A stretch of 19,167 nucleotides of DNA from JBBDSJ01 sp040905025 (GCA_040905025.1 JBBDSJ010000119.1:1-19167); one strand, 5' to 3'. Counted from the stretch's first letter, positions 7,338 through 14,385 are shown. Numbers and translations are program-made. The notes: generated by a model from the letters alone, not told the origin.

Positions 7338-8254
7338 ATCCCGCGTATCTCGATACAGCGCGTCTATTGACGCAAGTCGCACCAATGATATTCGTGGATG
7401 ATACCTTCGCATTGAAAGGTGGTACGGCCATCAATCTCTTTGTGCGCGATATGCCGCGTTTGTCGGTGGATCTCGACTTGGTGTTTCAGGATCACACACT
7501 ACTGCGTGAACCGGCGCTGGCGTGTATTAATGATGCCATCCGGCAGGTGGCTGAGCGCTTGAACAAGTATGGGTTCCAAACGCATGCGCCGATTGCTCAG
7601 GCCGGTGAGACCAAACTGTTGGTGCGCCGTGGGAGTAGCGAGGTCAAAATTGAAGCCAATGTCGTACTGCGTGGAACCGTACAGCCGGTCCGACGGGCTT
7701 CTCTCACGTCTGTCGCCAGCAATGTACTGATGGCCGATCTGTACATCCCCGTGGCTTCACTGGAGGATCTCTATGGTGGCAAGCTGGTCGCCGCTCTGGA
7801 CCGTCAGCATCCCCGTGACCTGTTTGACGTGATGCAGCTCTTTGATCATGAGGGGATCACACCTGGCATTCGCCGCGCTTTCGTCGTGTACCTGGCCAGT
7901 CATAATCGTCCGGTGCATGAGGTGCTGTACCCACGATTGCGGGATATAGGCCATGACTACAAGCACAATTTCGAGGGGATGACGACCGACCCGGTGACGC
8001 TTGATACATTGCTTGCGACTCGTGAACGAATGATGACTGAACTTCAGACAGGGCTGGATGATAGCGAACGGCAATTTCTGCTATCGCTGGTGACCGGTGA
8101 TCCCGATTGGGCTTTGATGGGTATTGATCATCTTGAACAACTGCCGGGTATTCGTTGGAAGTTGTATAACTTGGCAAAATTGCGTAAAGCCAATGCGAAG
8201 ATATTTGACGAGCAGGCTGATATGTTGGCCACCCGATTGGCCAACGTTCCCTGA
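7334..8254 (+). CDS. abiEii: AbiEii-family nucleotidyltransferase toxin (type IV)
   Basis: 306 aa, cytoplasmic toxin of the DNA polymerase beta-like nucleotidyltransferase superfamily. All family motifs are present: K28-G29-G30-T31 with AINLF, the metal-binding S44-V-D46-L-D48, KIEANV at 105-110 supplying the third acidic region, and EDLYGGKLVAALDRQHPRDL at 144-163 with K150, D156 and D162. Relatives (MenT-type enzymes) add nucleotides to tRNA acceptor ends; the substrate here is not known. With catalytic residues in place it should be active. It is paired with abiEi by a 4-bp overlap. Confidence 0.94.
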   Translation: MNPAYLDTARLLTQVAPMIFVDDTFALKGGTAINLFVRDMPRLSVDLDLVFQDHTLLREPALACINDAIRQVAERLNKYGFQTHAPIAQAGETKLLVRRGSSEVKIEANVVLRGTVQPVRRASLTSVASNVLMADLYIPVASLEDLYGGKLVAALDRQHPRDLFDVMQLFDHEGITPGIRRAFVVYLASHNRPVHEVLYPRLRDIGHDYKHNFEGMTTDPVTLDTLLATRERMMTELQTGLDDSERQFLLSLVTGDPDWALMGIDHLEQLPGIRWKLYNLAKLRKANAKIFDEQADMLATRLANVP

Positions 8255-8554
8255 ATTGGGCGCTCTGGACTGTAACCGGTTTAGTGAGCATTTTCTTGAA
8301 AAAACGGACGTCTGCTAGCAGGAGCACGGGACGTCACCGTGGATATTTTGCCGCCTAAAGTGGGCAGAGTTTGAATGTCTGGATGCTTAGTTTGCGTACT
8401 GGCGGCTGGTTCAGCGCTCCCTCTGCCACTGGTTCAGCATGCCGCGTTCGATCAGGGCACGGAAATGCGATTAGTGCCGGCATGGTGTTAACCCCACACG
8501 TGCGCAAATAGACCGATGTCGGCCGGGACAGCAGCGGCGCGTATCAGCAGCCTG
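8255..8554. other. spacer between the two toxin-antitoxin operons
   Basis: About 300 bp without a supportable gene. No terminator with a T-run is seen after abiEii. A stretch with gacgtc repeated (8307-8333) could fold weakly. I see no further signal until the promoter at 8555. Confidence 0.4.
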
Positions 8555-8591
8555 TTGCCTTACTGTCACTAGTGACATATGATGAATGCCA
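8555..8591 (+). promoter_or_regulatory. promoter with palindromic operator between -35 and -10
   Basis: -35-like TTGCCT (8555-8560), spacer exactly 17 bp, -10-like TATGAT (8578-8583). The spacer contains a perfect 14-bp palindrome TGTCACTAGTGACA (8564-8577), a classical position for a repressor that blocks RNA polymerase. Start of transcription is expected at about 8590-8591, which coincides with the ATG at 8591. Confidence 0.65.
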
Positions 8592-8962
8592 TGAAACCAC
8601 GGCACACGACCAGCACCGAACGTATGCGCCAATTACGCCTGCGCCGCCAGGCCGCCGGTGAAGTCGAGCGCAGCGTGTCGGCGCATCCGGATGACTGGCC
8701 ACAGATCCGTGCACTGGAACGCGCCTGTCGTAGCGCACGGGTCGATGCTTCGGTATCCCCGCCAATCCGCATTGGTGATTATCCAGAATTGCAGTTGATT
8801 GCCTGGCAACGCGATCCGGACACAAGGCTCAATCCCGCCGAAGCATTGGCGCTGTACGAGGCTCACTGGCGCTATCTGGATCCTGACAAGCTTGGCGCTG
8901 AAGAGCAGGCCTTGATCAATCAGCTGATCAGGCAGCATGGTGCAGGTGTGCTCAATGTTTGA
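8591..8962 (+). CDS. putative antitoxin/repressor partner of a nucleotidyltransferase toxin
   Basis: 123 aa from the ATG at 8591; upstream in-frame ATGs at 8579 and 8582 lie within or next to the -10 box, so are unlikely. Not a family I can name with certainty. The N-terminus (TSTERMRQLRLRRQAAGEVE) is very basic and followed by a strand and helix pattern (RSVSAHPDDWPQIRALERA), resembling small ribbon-helix-helix-like antitoxins. The C-terminus is acidic with LNPAEALALYEAHWRYLD and a final helix. A basic DNA-binding end, an acidic toxin-contacting end, a palindromic operator and an 8-bp overlap with the toxin-like gene suggest an autoregulating antitoxin. That function is inference. Confidence 0.65.
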   Translation: MKPRHTTSTERMRQLRLRRQAAGEVERSVSAHPDDWPQIRALERACRSARVDASVSPPIRIGDYPELQLIAWQRDPDTRLNPAEALALYEAHWRYLDPDKLGAEEQALINQLIRQHGAGVLNV

Positions 8963-9647
8963 ACGCCCTCATCATCAGCGGATAGCGCAGTTGTTGCGCT
9001 CACTCAACGGCGATCTGCTGTCACGTTGCGCCTGCTACTTTGGTGGTGGTACGGCAATTGTGCTCGCACTCGGTGAATATCGTGAGTCACTGGACATCGA
9101 TTTTCTGTGCGCATCAACAAAGGGCTATCGCACCCTGCGTAATATTGCTTTCGATCACGGTATTGAGGGGTTTTTTGAGACGAAGCCGCAGGTATTGAGG
9201 GAGATGCGCAGTGATCAGTACGGGATCCGTACCTTTCTTACGGTAGATGAACTGCCTGTCCGCTTCGAGATCATCCGGGAAGCACGCATACCGCTGTCCG
9301 GTCGTTTGGTTAAATCATTGGGTGTGCCGCGCCTGGGCCGGGTTGATATGTTCGCCAGCAAGTTGCTCGCCAATGCCGATCGTTATAATGATCGGGCCAG
9401 TGCTCACCGGGATATTATTGACCTTGCCATGATGGTGCATCATTGGGGTGACATACCCCAGGCGGCCTGGGATAAAGCCCAGGCCGCCTATGGAGATATC
9501 ATTCCGGGGGCCTGTCGTGAGTCGCTGAAGCATTTGCAGGATGTAGTTCGACTCCGGGCCAGCATGGAGACATTAACTATGGACATTGAACTGCTGCCGA
9601 TTGTGCAATTGGCAATGCAACAGATCGCAAATCAATGCGCAGGTTAA
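8955..9647 (+). CDS. AbiEii/AbiGii-like nucleotidyltransferase, putative toxin
   Basis: 230 aa from the ATG at 8955, which has AGGTG 6 nt upstream and overlaps the stop of the preceding gene (ATGTTTGA); an earlier in-frame ATG at 8937 is possible. Numbering from 8955: nucleotidyltransferase motif G30-G-G-T33 and S45-L-D47-I-D49-F, a third acidic strand VRFEIIRE at 102-109, then VDMFASKLLANADRY at 130-144 and AHRDIIDL with D153, matching the conserved K/D and RD elements of AbiEii relatives. It is shorter than the abiEii product and clearly a different subfamily. Active-site residues look intact. Target unknown. The next gene is convergent, 10 bp downstream. Confidence 0.8.
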   Translation: MFERPHHQRIAQLLRSLNGDLLSRCACYFGGGTAIVLALGEYRESLDIDFLCASTKGYRTLRNIAFDHGIEGFFETKPQVLREMRSDQYGIRTFLTVDELPVRFEIIREARIPLSGRLVKSLGVPRLGRVDMFASKLLANADRYNDRASAHRDIIDLAMMVHHWGDIPQAAWDKAQAAYGDIIPGACRESLKHLQDVVRLRASMETLTMDIELLPIVQLAMQQIANQCAG

Positions 9648-9657
9648 CCGCTGCCTC

Positions 9658-10233
9658 TTAACTTTCCCAGGGCGCTCGATCCTTTAGCCCAAGCTGCCAG
9701 TAAAGGCTGTCGATGACGGTAGCCGGGCCCGCCAAACGGGCGGTTTGGCAGATATGTTTCCTGAGGCCTGGACTCAGATAGGCTTGCGCCTCAACCAGCG
9801 CGCGATGCAGGCAGCTGATGGCAGCCTTTGTGGCCATGGCCTGGCTGACATTCAGATACCGGGCCAAGTCCCTCAGTTGCTGGCGCTGAAGTGGACACGA
9901 TGAAGTCGATTCAGGTCCATCGTCAAATACCAGTTCCAGAGATCGCCGACCGTGGAACTCCAGTACTTGACCGTTCAGGGCCTGCCTGGCAGTAGGTGTG
10001 GCTGAGTCGTTCTGATGCAGATATGTCACCAGATCCGGGCTGAAGTAATGGACACGATCAAGTAACACACGGTGCAGGGCACGAACGGCCAGCAAGGCGG
10101 CCTCGGCGGGGTGGGTATTCAACCGCGCGGCCAAGGCGAGCAGGATCTGACTGTCCAGATGAAACAGCAAGTGTGGATGATCGTCGTCGTCAAAGACGAG
10201 TATCAGGGTACTGCCAGGCGGGTAGAGTTGCAT
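9658..10233 (-). CDS. protein of two tandem 65-residue repeats, possible single-chain ribbon-helix-helix protein
   Basis: 191 aa. I do not recognise the family. The ATG at 10233 is preferred over an upstream one at 10275 because AGGAG lies 6 nt before it. Residues 10-74 and 99-163 align without a gap and share 25 of 65 residues: both start L.LVFDD, both have L..LA..LN, an Ala-rich helix, LHR.L and Y.SP.L. Each unit reads as a beta strand, a helix, a short turn after LN, and a second helix, the order of a ribbon-helix-helix fold; two units in one chain would form a built-in dimer, as in TraY-type proteins. A Trp-rich tail (YWQL..APWES) follows. It converges on the second toxin gene. Confidence 0.75.
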   Translation of the reverse strand: MQLYPPGSTLILVFDDDDHPHLLFHLDSQILLALAARLNTHPAEAALLAVRALHRVLLDRVHYFSPDLVTYLHQNDSATPTARQALNGQVLEFHGRRSLELVFDDGPESTSSCPLQRQQLRDLARYLNVSQAMATKAAISCLHRALVEAQAYLSPGLRKHICQTARLAGPATVIDSLYWQLGLKDRAPWES

Positions 10234-10377
10234 GAATGTCTCCTGTGAGTGAGTTGCCCCCGGCCGTCGAATCAATGGGCGCAGGGAAACGTGCCGCCGG
10301 AGGGCGGTTAATCATAGGAGACGCTATGAGTTTAAATTAACAGAGAAACTTGTAGGTTTAAACAGGCCGAGTCAAAG

Positions 10378-10521
10378 CTACAGTATTTCTTGTTTGGGAA
10401 TGCCGCATAGGCGAGCAGCATGCTTGAGGGGAATAAGCGCATTGCTCTGAATCATGAGCGCTGCTGTTACCTGCGCTTCAAAGTCTGCCTTAATGCTTTT
10501 GCCATTTAATATCTCATCCAT
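10378..10521 (-). CDS. small hypothetical protein, 47 aa
   Basis: Open frame of 47 codons with AAGGA 7 nt before its ATG. It starts MDEILNGKSIKADFEAQVTA and ends ALIPLKHAARLCGIPKQEIL, a tail that resembles a short helix-turn-helix (L..AARL.GI....I). It may be a real small regulator or the N-terminal stub of a longer gene; the sequence beyond the stop does not continue it. Function unknown. Confidence 0.4.
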   Translation of the reverse strand: MDEILNGKSIKADFEAQVTAALMIQSNALIPLKHAARLCGIPKQEIL

Positions 10522-10616
10522 GGGGCTTTCCTTACACCTATGTTTGGAAATTAGTTACGCGATAATCGCTTTCTCAGAATAAGCTGCGTTCCTCCTAACA
10601 GCATACGTGGTGTATC

Positions 10617-10817
10617 TTAAGGAAGCTCTGATTAATTCATCCATGAATTATCAGAGCACGAGCAGTGCTACATGGATGTAGCGGTCACGTAGCAAAGGAT
10701 GCAATATCGAAAATTGTGATTTTCGATTTTCTTCATTTTTCAACCACTTAATTGGTTGAAAAATGGCAGTACATCCCTGTACTGCAGGAACCTCTGAATA
10801 AATCAGAGGTTCCTTAA
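10617..10817. mobile_element. MITE-like element made of consecutive hairpins
   Basis: Ends are inverted repeats: TTAAGGAAGCTCTGATTAAT at the left and the inverse of TTAAGGAACCTCTGATTTAT at the right (18 of 20 match). Inside, perfect or near-perfect hairpins follow one another: 10625-10657, 10667-10682 (GCTACAT), 10706-10727 (ATCGAAAAT), 10734-10765 (13-bp stem CATTTTTCAACCA), 10766-10785 (GCAGTACA) and 10787-10813 (11-bp stem GGAACCTCTGA). No coding capacity. Fits a non-autonomous miniature inverted-repeat element; TTAA at both edges may be the target duplication or part of the repeat. Confidence 0.75.
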
Positions 10818-10986
10818 TTATTGGTTAATATTATCGCGCCAGCGGATTTAAAAGGGCCGTGGTCTCGCCGTCGTGGTACGGCGGCGGCTGCGTATTGTGG
10901 ATAGCGGCGTTCGCTGTAAATGACGGGCGCTGTTCCTGAGGACGCCGGAAGCGTAGACTGGCTAGTCGATTCAAAAGGGGACAGGC

Positions 10987-12045
10987 ATGATTCAATCGGT
11001 AAAAGGCAATGGTCGCGGGCAGCCGGGGCCACCCGATCTGTACGAGTTAATGAAAAAAATCACACGCCGACTCCCATCCGGCACCGGCGGGGGGATCAGT
11101 AGCAGCATCGGTATTGTGATTCTCATCTTGCTGGTCTGGGCTGGCCTGACTTCCTTTTACACCGTTCAGCCCGAAGAGCGGGCGGTGGTCAAGCGCTTCG
11201 GTGCCGTGATCGGTATTACCGATCCCGGCCTGCACTTCAAGATCCCGTTCGGCGTGGATCAGGTGCAGCTGGTTGCCACCAAACGCGTGCTCAAGCAGGA
11301 ATTCGGTTTCCGTACCCAGGGCACGCGCAGTGGCGGCCGCACGAATTACAGCGAGCAGGCTTTCGAGAACGAATCGCTCATGCTCAGCGGTGACCTCAAT
11401 ATGATTGATGTGGAATGGGTGGTGCAGTACCGGATCGCCGATCCGATCAAGTTCCTCTACGAAACGCGCGAACCGACCCGAACCCTGCGTGACATCTCGG
11501 AGTCCGTCATGCGCCGCATTGTCGGCAACATGCTCGGCTCCGAGGTCCTGACCATCGGTCGGGTGGAAATCCAGAAGCAGGCGACCACCGAGATCCAGGA
11601 AATCCTCGACGGCTATGACGCCGGCATCCACATCAATACGGTGGAGATGCAGGATGTGGTGCCGCCACCGGCCGTACGGCCCGCCTTCAACGAAGTAAAC
11701 GAAGCCCGCCAGGAACGCGAGCGCATGATCAATGAGGCCCAGAAACGGGTTAACCAGGAAATCCCCAACGCTGAGGGTGCCGCCCTGCGAACCGTCGCCG
11801 AATCCGAAGGCTATGCGACCGAGCGCGTCAATCGGGCCGAGGGTGAGAGCACGCGCTTTTCCGCCGTACTGCGCGAGTATCGCCAAGTACCGGAAGTGAC
11901 GCGTTCGCGGCTCTACCTGGAAACACTCAACGAGATCCTGCCCAACATAGGCCAGGTCCTGGTTGTTCAGGACGGACAGGTCGGGCCACTGCCCTTGCTG
12001 GATGTGAACCGTCAAGATCGCCAGGCCATCGGAGGTGACCGATGA
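10987..12045 (+). CDS. hflK: HflK-like SPFH/band 7 protein (FtsH modulator)
   Basis: 352 aa. Short N-terminus with GPPDL (14-18), one membrane segment at about 41-58, a periplasmic SPFH/band 7 domain from about 60 (YTVQPEERAVVKRFG) and a long charged coiled region (about 235-300, NEARQERERMINEAQKRV). HflK and HflC form a large membrane assembly around the protease FtsH and restrain its action on membrane proteins. Shorter than E. coli HflK (419 aa): the Gly-rich leader is largely absent. Start at 10987 is supported by AGGGGA 5 nt upstream. It overlaps hflC by 4 bp. The usual hfq-hflX partners are absent, and it lies inside the tRNA-bounded island, so it is likely a second or alternative copy. 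A canonical copy elsewhere cannot be checked here. Confidence 0.9.
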   Translation: MIQSVKGNGRGQPGPPDLYELMKKITRRLPSGTGGGISSSIGIVILILLVWAGLTSFYTVQPEERAVVKRFGAVIGITDPGLHFKIPFGVDQVQLVATKRVLKQEFGFRTQGTRSGGRTNYSEQAFENESLMLSGDLNMIDVEWVVQYRIADPIKFLYETREPTRTLRDISESVMRRIVGNMLGSEVLTIGRVEIQKQATTEIQEILDGYDAGIHINTVEMQDVVPPPAVRPAFNEVNEARQERERMINEAQKRVNQEIPNAEGAALRTVAESEGYATERVNRAEGESTRFSAVLREYRQVPEVTRSRLYLETLNEILPNIGQVLVVQDGQVGPLPLLDVNRQDRQAIGGDR

Positions 12046-12983
12046 AAACGACACTACTTGCCATTATCGCGGCCATCGCCGTCATCCTCGGCTATACCAT
12101 GCTCTATACCGTGGACGAAGCCAGACAGGCCATCGTCGTTCAATTCGGCGAACCCATCGGCGATGTCATCAGTGAACCGGGTCTCAAGGTCAAGCTGCCC
12201 TGGCAAAACGTGCGCTATTTCGACAAGCGCCTGCTGGTCTGGGATGGCGATGTCACGCAGATTCCTACCCTGGGGCGTGAGTTCATACTCGTCGATACCA
12301 CTGCCCGCTGGCAGATCACCGATCCGCTGCTGTTTCTCACCAGGGTGCGTGATGAAGCCGGCGCGCGCACGCGTCTGGATGACATTATCGACTCGGTCGT
12401 TCGCGACATGGTTTCCTCCACCGAACTCGAGGAAATCGTGCGTTCACAGGACTGGGAAGTCGACATGGATAAATTGGATGACCCGGCGCTGGCCGAGCGC
12501 AGTGACGTCAACCTGGAAGAACAGCCGCAACTGGGCCGTGAACTGCTGGAGCGCGAAATCCTGGAACGTGCACGACGCTCCATGCCCGACCTCGGTATCA
12601 AGCTCGACGACGTGCGGGTCAAGCGCGTGAACTACATCCAGTCCGTCAGAAAACAGGTGGAAAGCCGAATGATTGCCGAACGCCAGTCTATCGCCGAGCG
12701 CTTCCGCTCCGAAGGCCGTGGCCGCAGCCAGGAAATCCTTGGCAACATGGAACGCGAGCTTCGCCGCATCCAATCCGAAGCGGCCAAAACGGCCGAGGAA
12801 ATCCGCGGTGAAGCCGACGCCGAAGCCACGAGAATCTACGGTCAGGCCTTCGGTGCCGATCCGGAGTTCTACGCCTTCTTCCGTACCCTGGAAAGCTACC
12901 GTGCCTTGGGCGAAAACAGCACCCTCATGCTGCGATCGGACTCGGACTTCTTCCGTTATCTGGAAGAATCCCAGCGCCAGTAA
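12042..12983 (+). CDS. hflC: HflC-like SPFH/band 7 protein (FtsH modulator)
   Basis: 313 aa, partner of the HflK-like protein. N-terminal membrane segment at about 4-22, then the SPFH domain beginning YTVDEARQAIVVQFGEP, PGLKVKLPWQNV at 46-57, and a C-terminal helical stretch EILGNMERELRRIQSEA followed by EEIRGEADAEATRIYGQAFG and FYAFFRTLESY, the usual HflC end. Close to the E. coli length (334 aa). Starts in the ATGA overlap with hflK; a hairpin terminator follows within 15 bp, so hflKC is a two-gene transcript. Confidence 0.92.
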   Translation: MKTTLLAIIAAIAVILGYTMLYTVDEARQAIVVQFGEPIGDVISEPGLKVKLPWQNVRYFDKRLLVWDGDVTQIPTLGREFILVDTTARWQITDPLLFLTRVRDEAGARTRLDDIIDSVVRDMVSSTELEEIVRSQDWEVDMDKLDDPALAERSDVNLEEQPQLGRELLEREILERARRSMPDLGIKLDDVRVKRVNYIQSVRKQVESRMIAERQSIAERFRSEGRGRSQEILGNMERELRRIQSEAAKTAEEIRGEADAEATRIYGQAFGADPEFYAFFRTLESYRALGENSTLMLRSDSDFFRYLEESQRQ

Positions 12984-12995
12984 GCGGGACCACGA

Positions 12996-13037
12996 CCCGC
13001 CGTGCCACAAAGCTTGGCTTGGCGCGGCGGGTTTCTT
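12996..13037 (+). terminator. intrinsic terminator after hflC
   Basis: Stem of 11 bp, CCCGCCGTGCC (12996-13006) with GGCGCGGCGGG (13021-13031), one G-T pair, 14-nt loop, followed by tttcttt. It lies 12 bp after the hflC stop. Confidence 0.8.
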
Positions 13038-13203
13038 TGAAAAGCGAGGATACCCTGCCTGACAGGGTGTCCCTGGCGCTGTCCCCGCAATCGACATCCG
13101 CAGGGCGATCGCGTAGCGCCAGTCTCACTGCCGGGCGCACGATTACCCATTTCACGCGTCTGAATCATTGCCCGATGGTGATATTTCAATCCGCTACTTT
13201 TGA

Positions 13204-13280
13204 GTAACGAGATATTCCCCGGAAATGCGTGAACAGACGGTTAGAATGGTGCGCGAGCAACAGGACTCTCATCATTGTAT
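13204..13280 (+). pseudogene. IS3-family OrfA N-terminal remnant
   Basis: The frame from 13204 reads TRYSPEMREQTVRMVREQQ, matching the start of IS3-family OrfA proteins (helix-turn-helix part, RYSPEMRERAVRMV type). The match ends after about 25 codons and a stop follows at 13294. No start codon or second half is present, so this is a fragment left by insertion and deletion. Confidence 0.55.
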
Positions 13281-13439
13281 ATCGTCAACAACATAGGGCG
13301 TCTGGTACCAGTCATCGAACGGATTATAGGCCGGTTGGTAATCACGCGAAGCCCCATCGACGACCGCCAGCAGCAGGCAATTGCCCGGTGTGGTTGCGAG
13401 TTCGTAGACAAGCCCATCAATGGTGAACGTCCGGTACAT
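13272..13439 (-). CDS. small hypothetical protein, 55 aa
   Basis: Starts at an ATG with GGAGG 4 nt upstream and encodes MYRTFTIDGLVYELATTPGN followed by a hydrophobic strand (CLLLAVVDG) and an aromatic, acidic end (YNPFDDWYQTPYVVDD). Not recognised. It lies just downstream of the integrase remnant on the same strand; its end overlaps the IS3 remnant. It could be an intact small island gene or the front of a larger one. Confidence 0.4.
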   Translation of the reverse strand: MYRTFTIDGLVYELATTPGNCLLLAVVDGASRDYQPAYNPFDDWYQTPYVVDDIQ

Positions 13440-13457
13440 CAGCCCTCCCACATCTAT

Positions 13458-13583
13458 CTAGACACAGTGCCGGATGACTGCTGGTAAGCTCAAGCACACT
13501 CTCAAGGTCTTGGATTTCTTAACCTCCAGGCGCCGGACGATAGCCTGATACTGGTAAGGGCCCCGCTTGCGAATGGTAGCCAT
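13458..13583 (-). pseudogene. tyrosine integrase N-terminal remnant beside tRNA-Val
   Basis: The frame starts MATIRKRGPYQYQAIVRR, the hallmark opening of phage-type tyrosine recombinases (arm-binding domain, MATIRKRGPYQWQA type). After KSKTLR the similarity stops and the frame ends at 41 codons; the core-binding and catalytic domains are missing. It lies 125 bp from the 3' end of the intact tRNA-Val, inside the island, which is where the integrase of a tRNA-borne element is expected. Confidence 0.7.
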
Positions 13584-13707
13584 TGGCACGCTCTCAGTTT
13601 GTCACTCAGCTACAGTCTAGCGACTGTGCCGGAGTACAAATTTGTGCTAAAAGCCATTTTTTGTTGCGTTGCAGTAGGGAAAATCAGTTGTAAGTATCTG
13701 ATTATAA

Positions 13708-13782
13708 TGGTGGGCGATGTTGGGATCGAACCAACGACCTCTGCCGTGTGAAGGCAGCGCTCTCCCCCTGAGCTAATCGCCC
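13708..13782 (-). tRNA. tRNA-Val (anticodon CAC)
   Basis: 75 nt including an encoded CCA. Acceptor stem GGGCGAT/ATCGCCC, D arm GCTC-GAGC, anticodon stem CTGCC/GGCAG with loop TTCACAC (anticodon CAC, reads GUG), variable loop AGGTC, T arm GTTGG-TTCGATC-CCAAC. All stems pair perfectly, so it should be functional. Its T-arm half may have been supplied by the integrated element. Confidence 0.95.
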
Positions 13783-13925
13783 GGTGTGTGCGGATTATTG
13801 ATTTCCTGCCAGAAAATACAGCGGAAAGGGATTGTATGCAGCTCAAGTGCGGTCTGCAAGTGCTTAGATTTGGGTTGAGTGTCGGTTGCGCATAGTGGTC
13901 TCTCCAACCATCACAGGAGATAACC

Positions 13926-14385
13926 ATGACCCATCGACAGACAGGACACCCCCATGTAAACCCGCCAAGCAATGTGGTCGCGCTGAAACAGCCCGATAGC
14001 CCGGTACGTGGCAGCGTACATCATCAGCAAAATGCCTTACCTACACTGGCTGACTATGCGTGGGTTTGGCATCAACTGCAAACACCGCGCTGGAAACACT
14101 CGGTGGTCAAAACCACGGCAGGCAATCTGCGCCGGCACATCCTGTCCGTGTTGGGCCGGCAGCCCATTAATGAAATTACCCGCCATGATATTTTGTATTT
14201 CCGGCTGGTGATGAGCCAGACACTGGGGCCACAGGGCAAACCTCTCAGCAATGATCGGATTAACCATCTAATGGTGACGCTCAATGCGGTGCTCAAAGAT
14301 GCTTCAATGGAGTTCAACTTTTTGAACCCGGCGCGGGAAATTCCCCAGCTGAGTGTCGATAAAGTTGATGTCAATCTCTTCACGC
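13926..14385 (+). pseudogene. truncated phage-type tyrosine integrase
   Basis: About 153 codons of integrase. Good ribosome site (AGGAG, 6 nt before the ATG). Residues about 39-135 match the SAM-like core-binding domain: TLADYAWVWHQ, RWKHSVVKTTAGNLRRHIL, LGRQPINEITRHDILYFR, LSNDRINHLMVTLNAVL, NPAREI, ending DVNLFTL where intact enzymes continue DPFTLEEV. The whole catalytic domain with its Arg/His/Arg/Tyr residues is absent. The reading frame runs on to 14495 only as out-of-frame glycosyltransferase sequence. It lies on the 5' side of the tRNA-Val and is a different integrase from the remnant at 13458-13583. Confidence 0.8.

Larger units (their letters stand above)
6146..13782. mobile_element. 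degraded tRNA-Val genomic island carrying two nucleotidyltransferase toxin systems and hflKC
   Basis: Boundaries are the 3' tRNA-Val fragment at 6146-6192 and the complete tRNA-Val at 13708-13782, direct repeats sharing a 14-bp perfect core ctgccgtgtgaagg (6179-6192 and 13741-13754) over the anticodon loop. An integrase N-terminal remnant sits 125 bp inside the intact tRNA, the usual place. Inside are toxin-antitoxin genes, orphan small genes, a MITE-like element, an IS3 orfA remnant and hflKC, while both sides carry polysaccharide genes. The integrase is dead, so the island is presumably immobile. That every gene between the repeats came in one event is inference. Confidence 0.7.

Noticed and set aside
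10315..10340. A plus-strand gene start with AGGAG and ATG at 10326
   Set aside because: The frame stops after four codons; at most the leftover start of a lost gene.
11047..12054. Long open frame (335 aa) antisense to hflK
   Set aside because: The plus-strand frame is a clear HflK; the antisense frame has low-complexity composition, no ribosome site and is an effect of codon bias.
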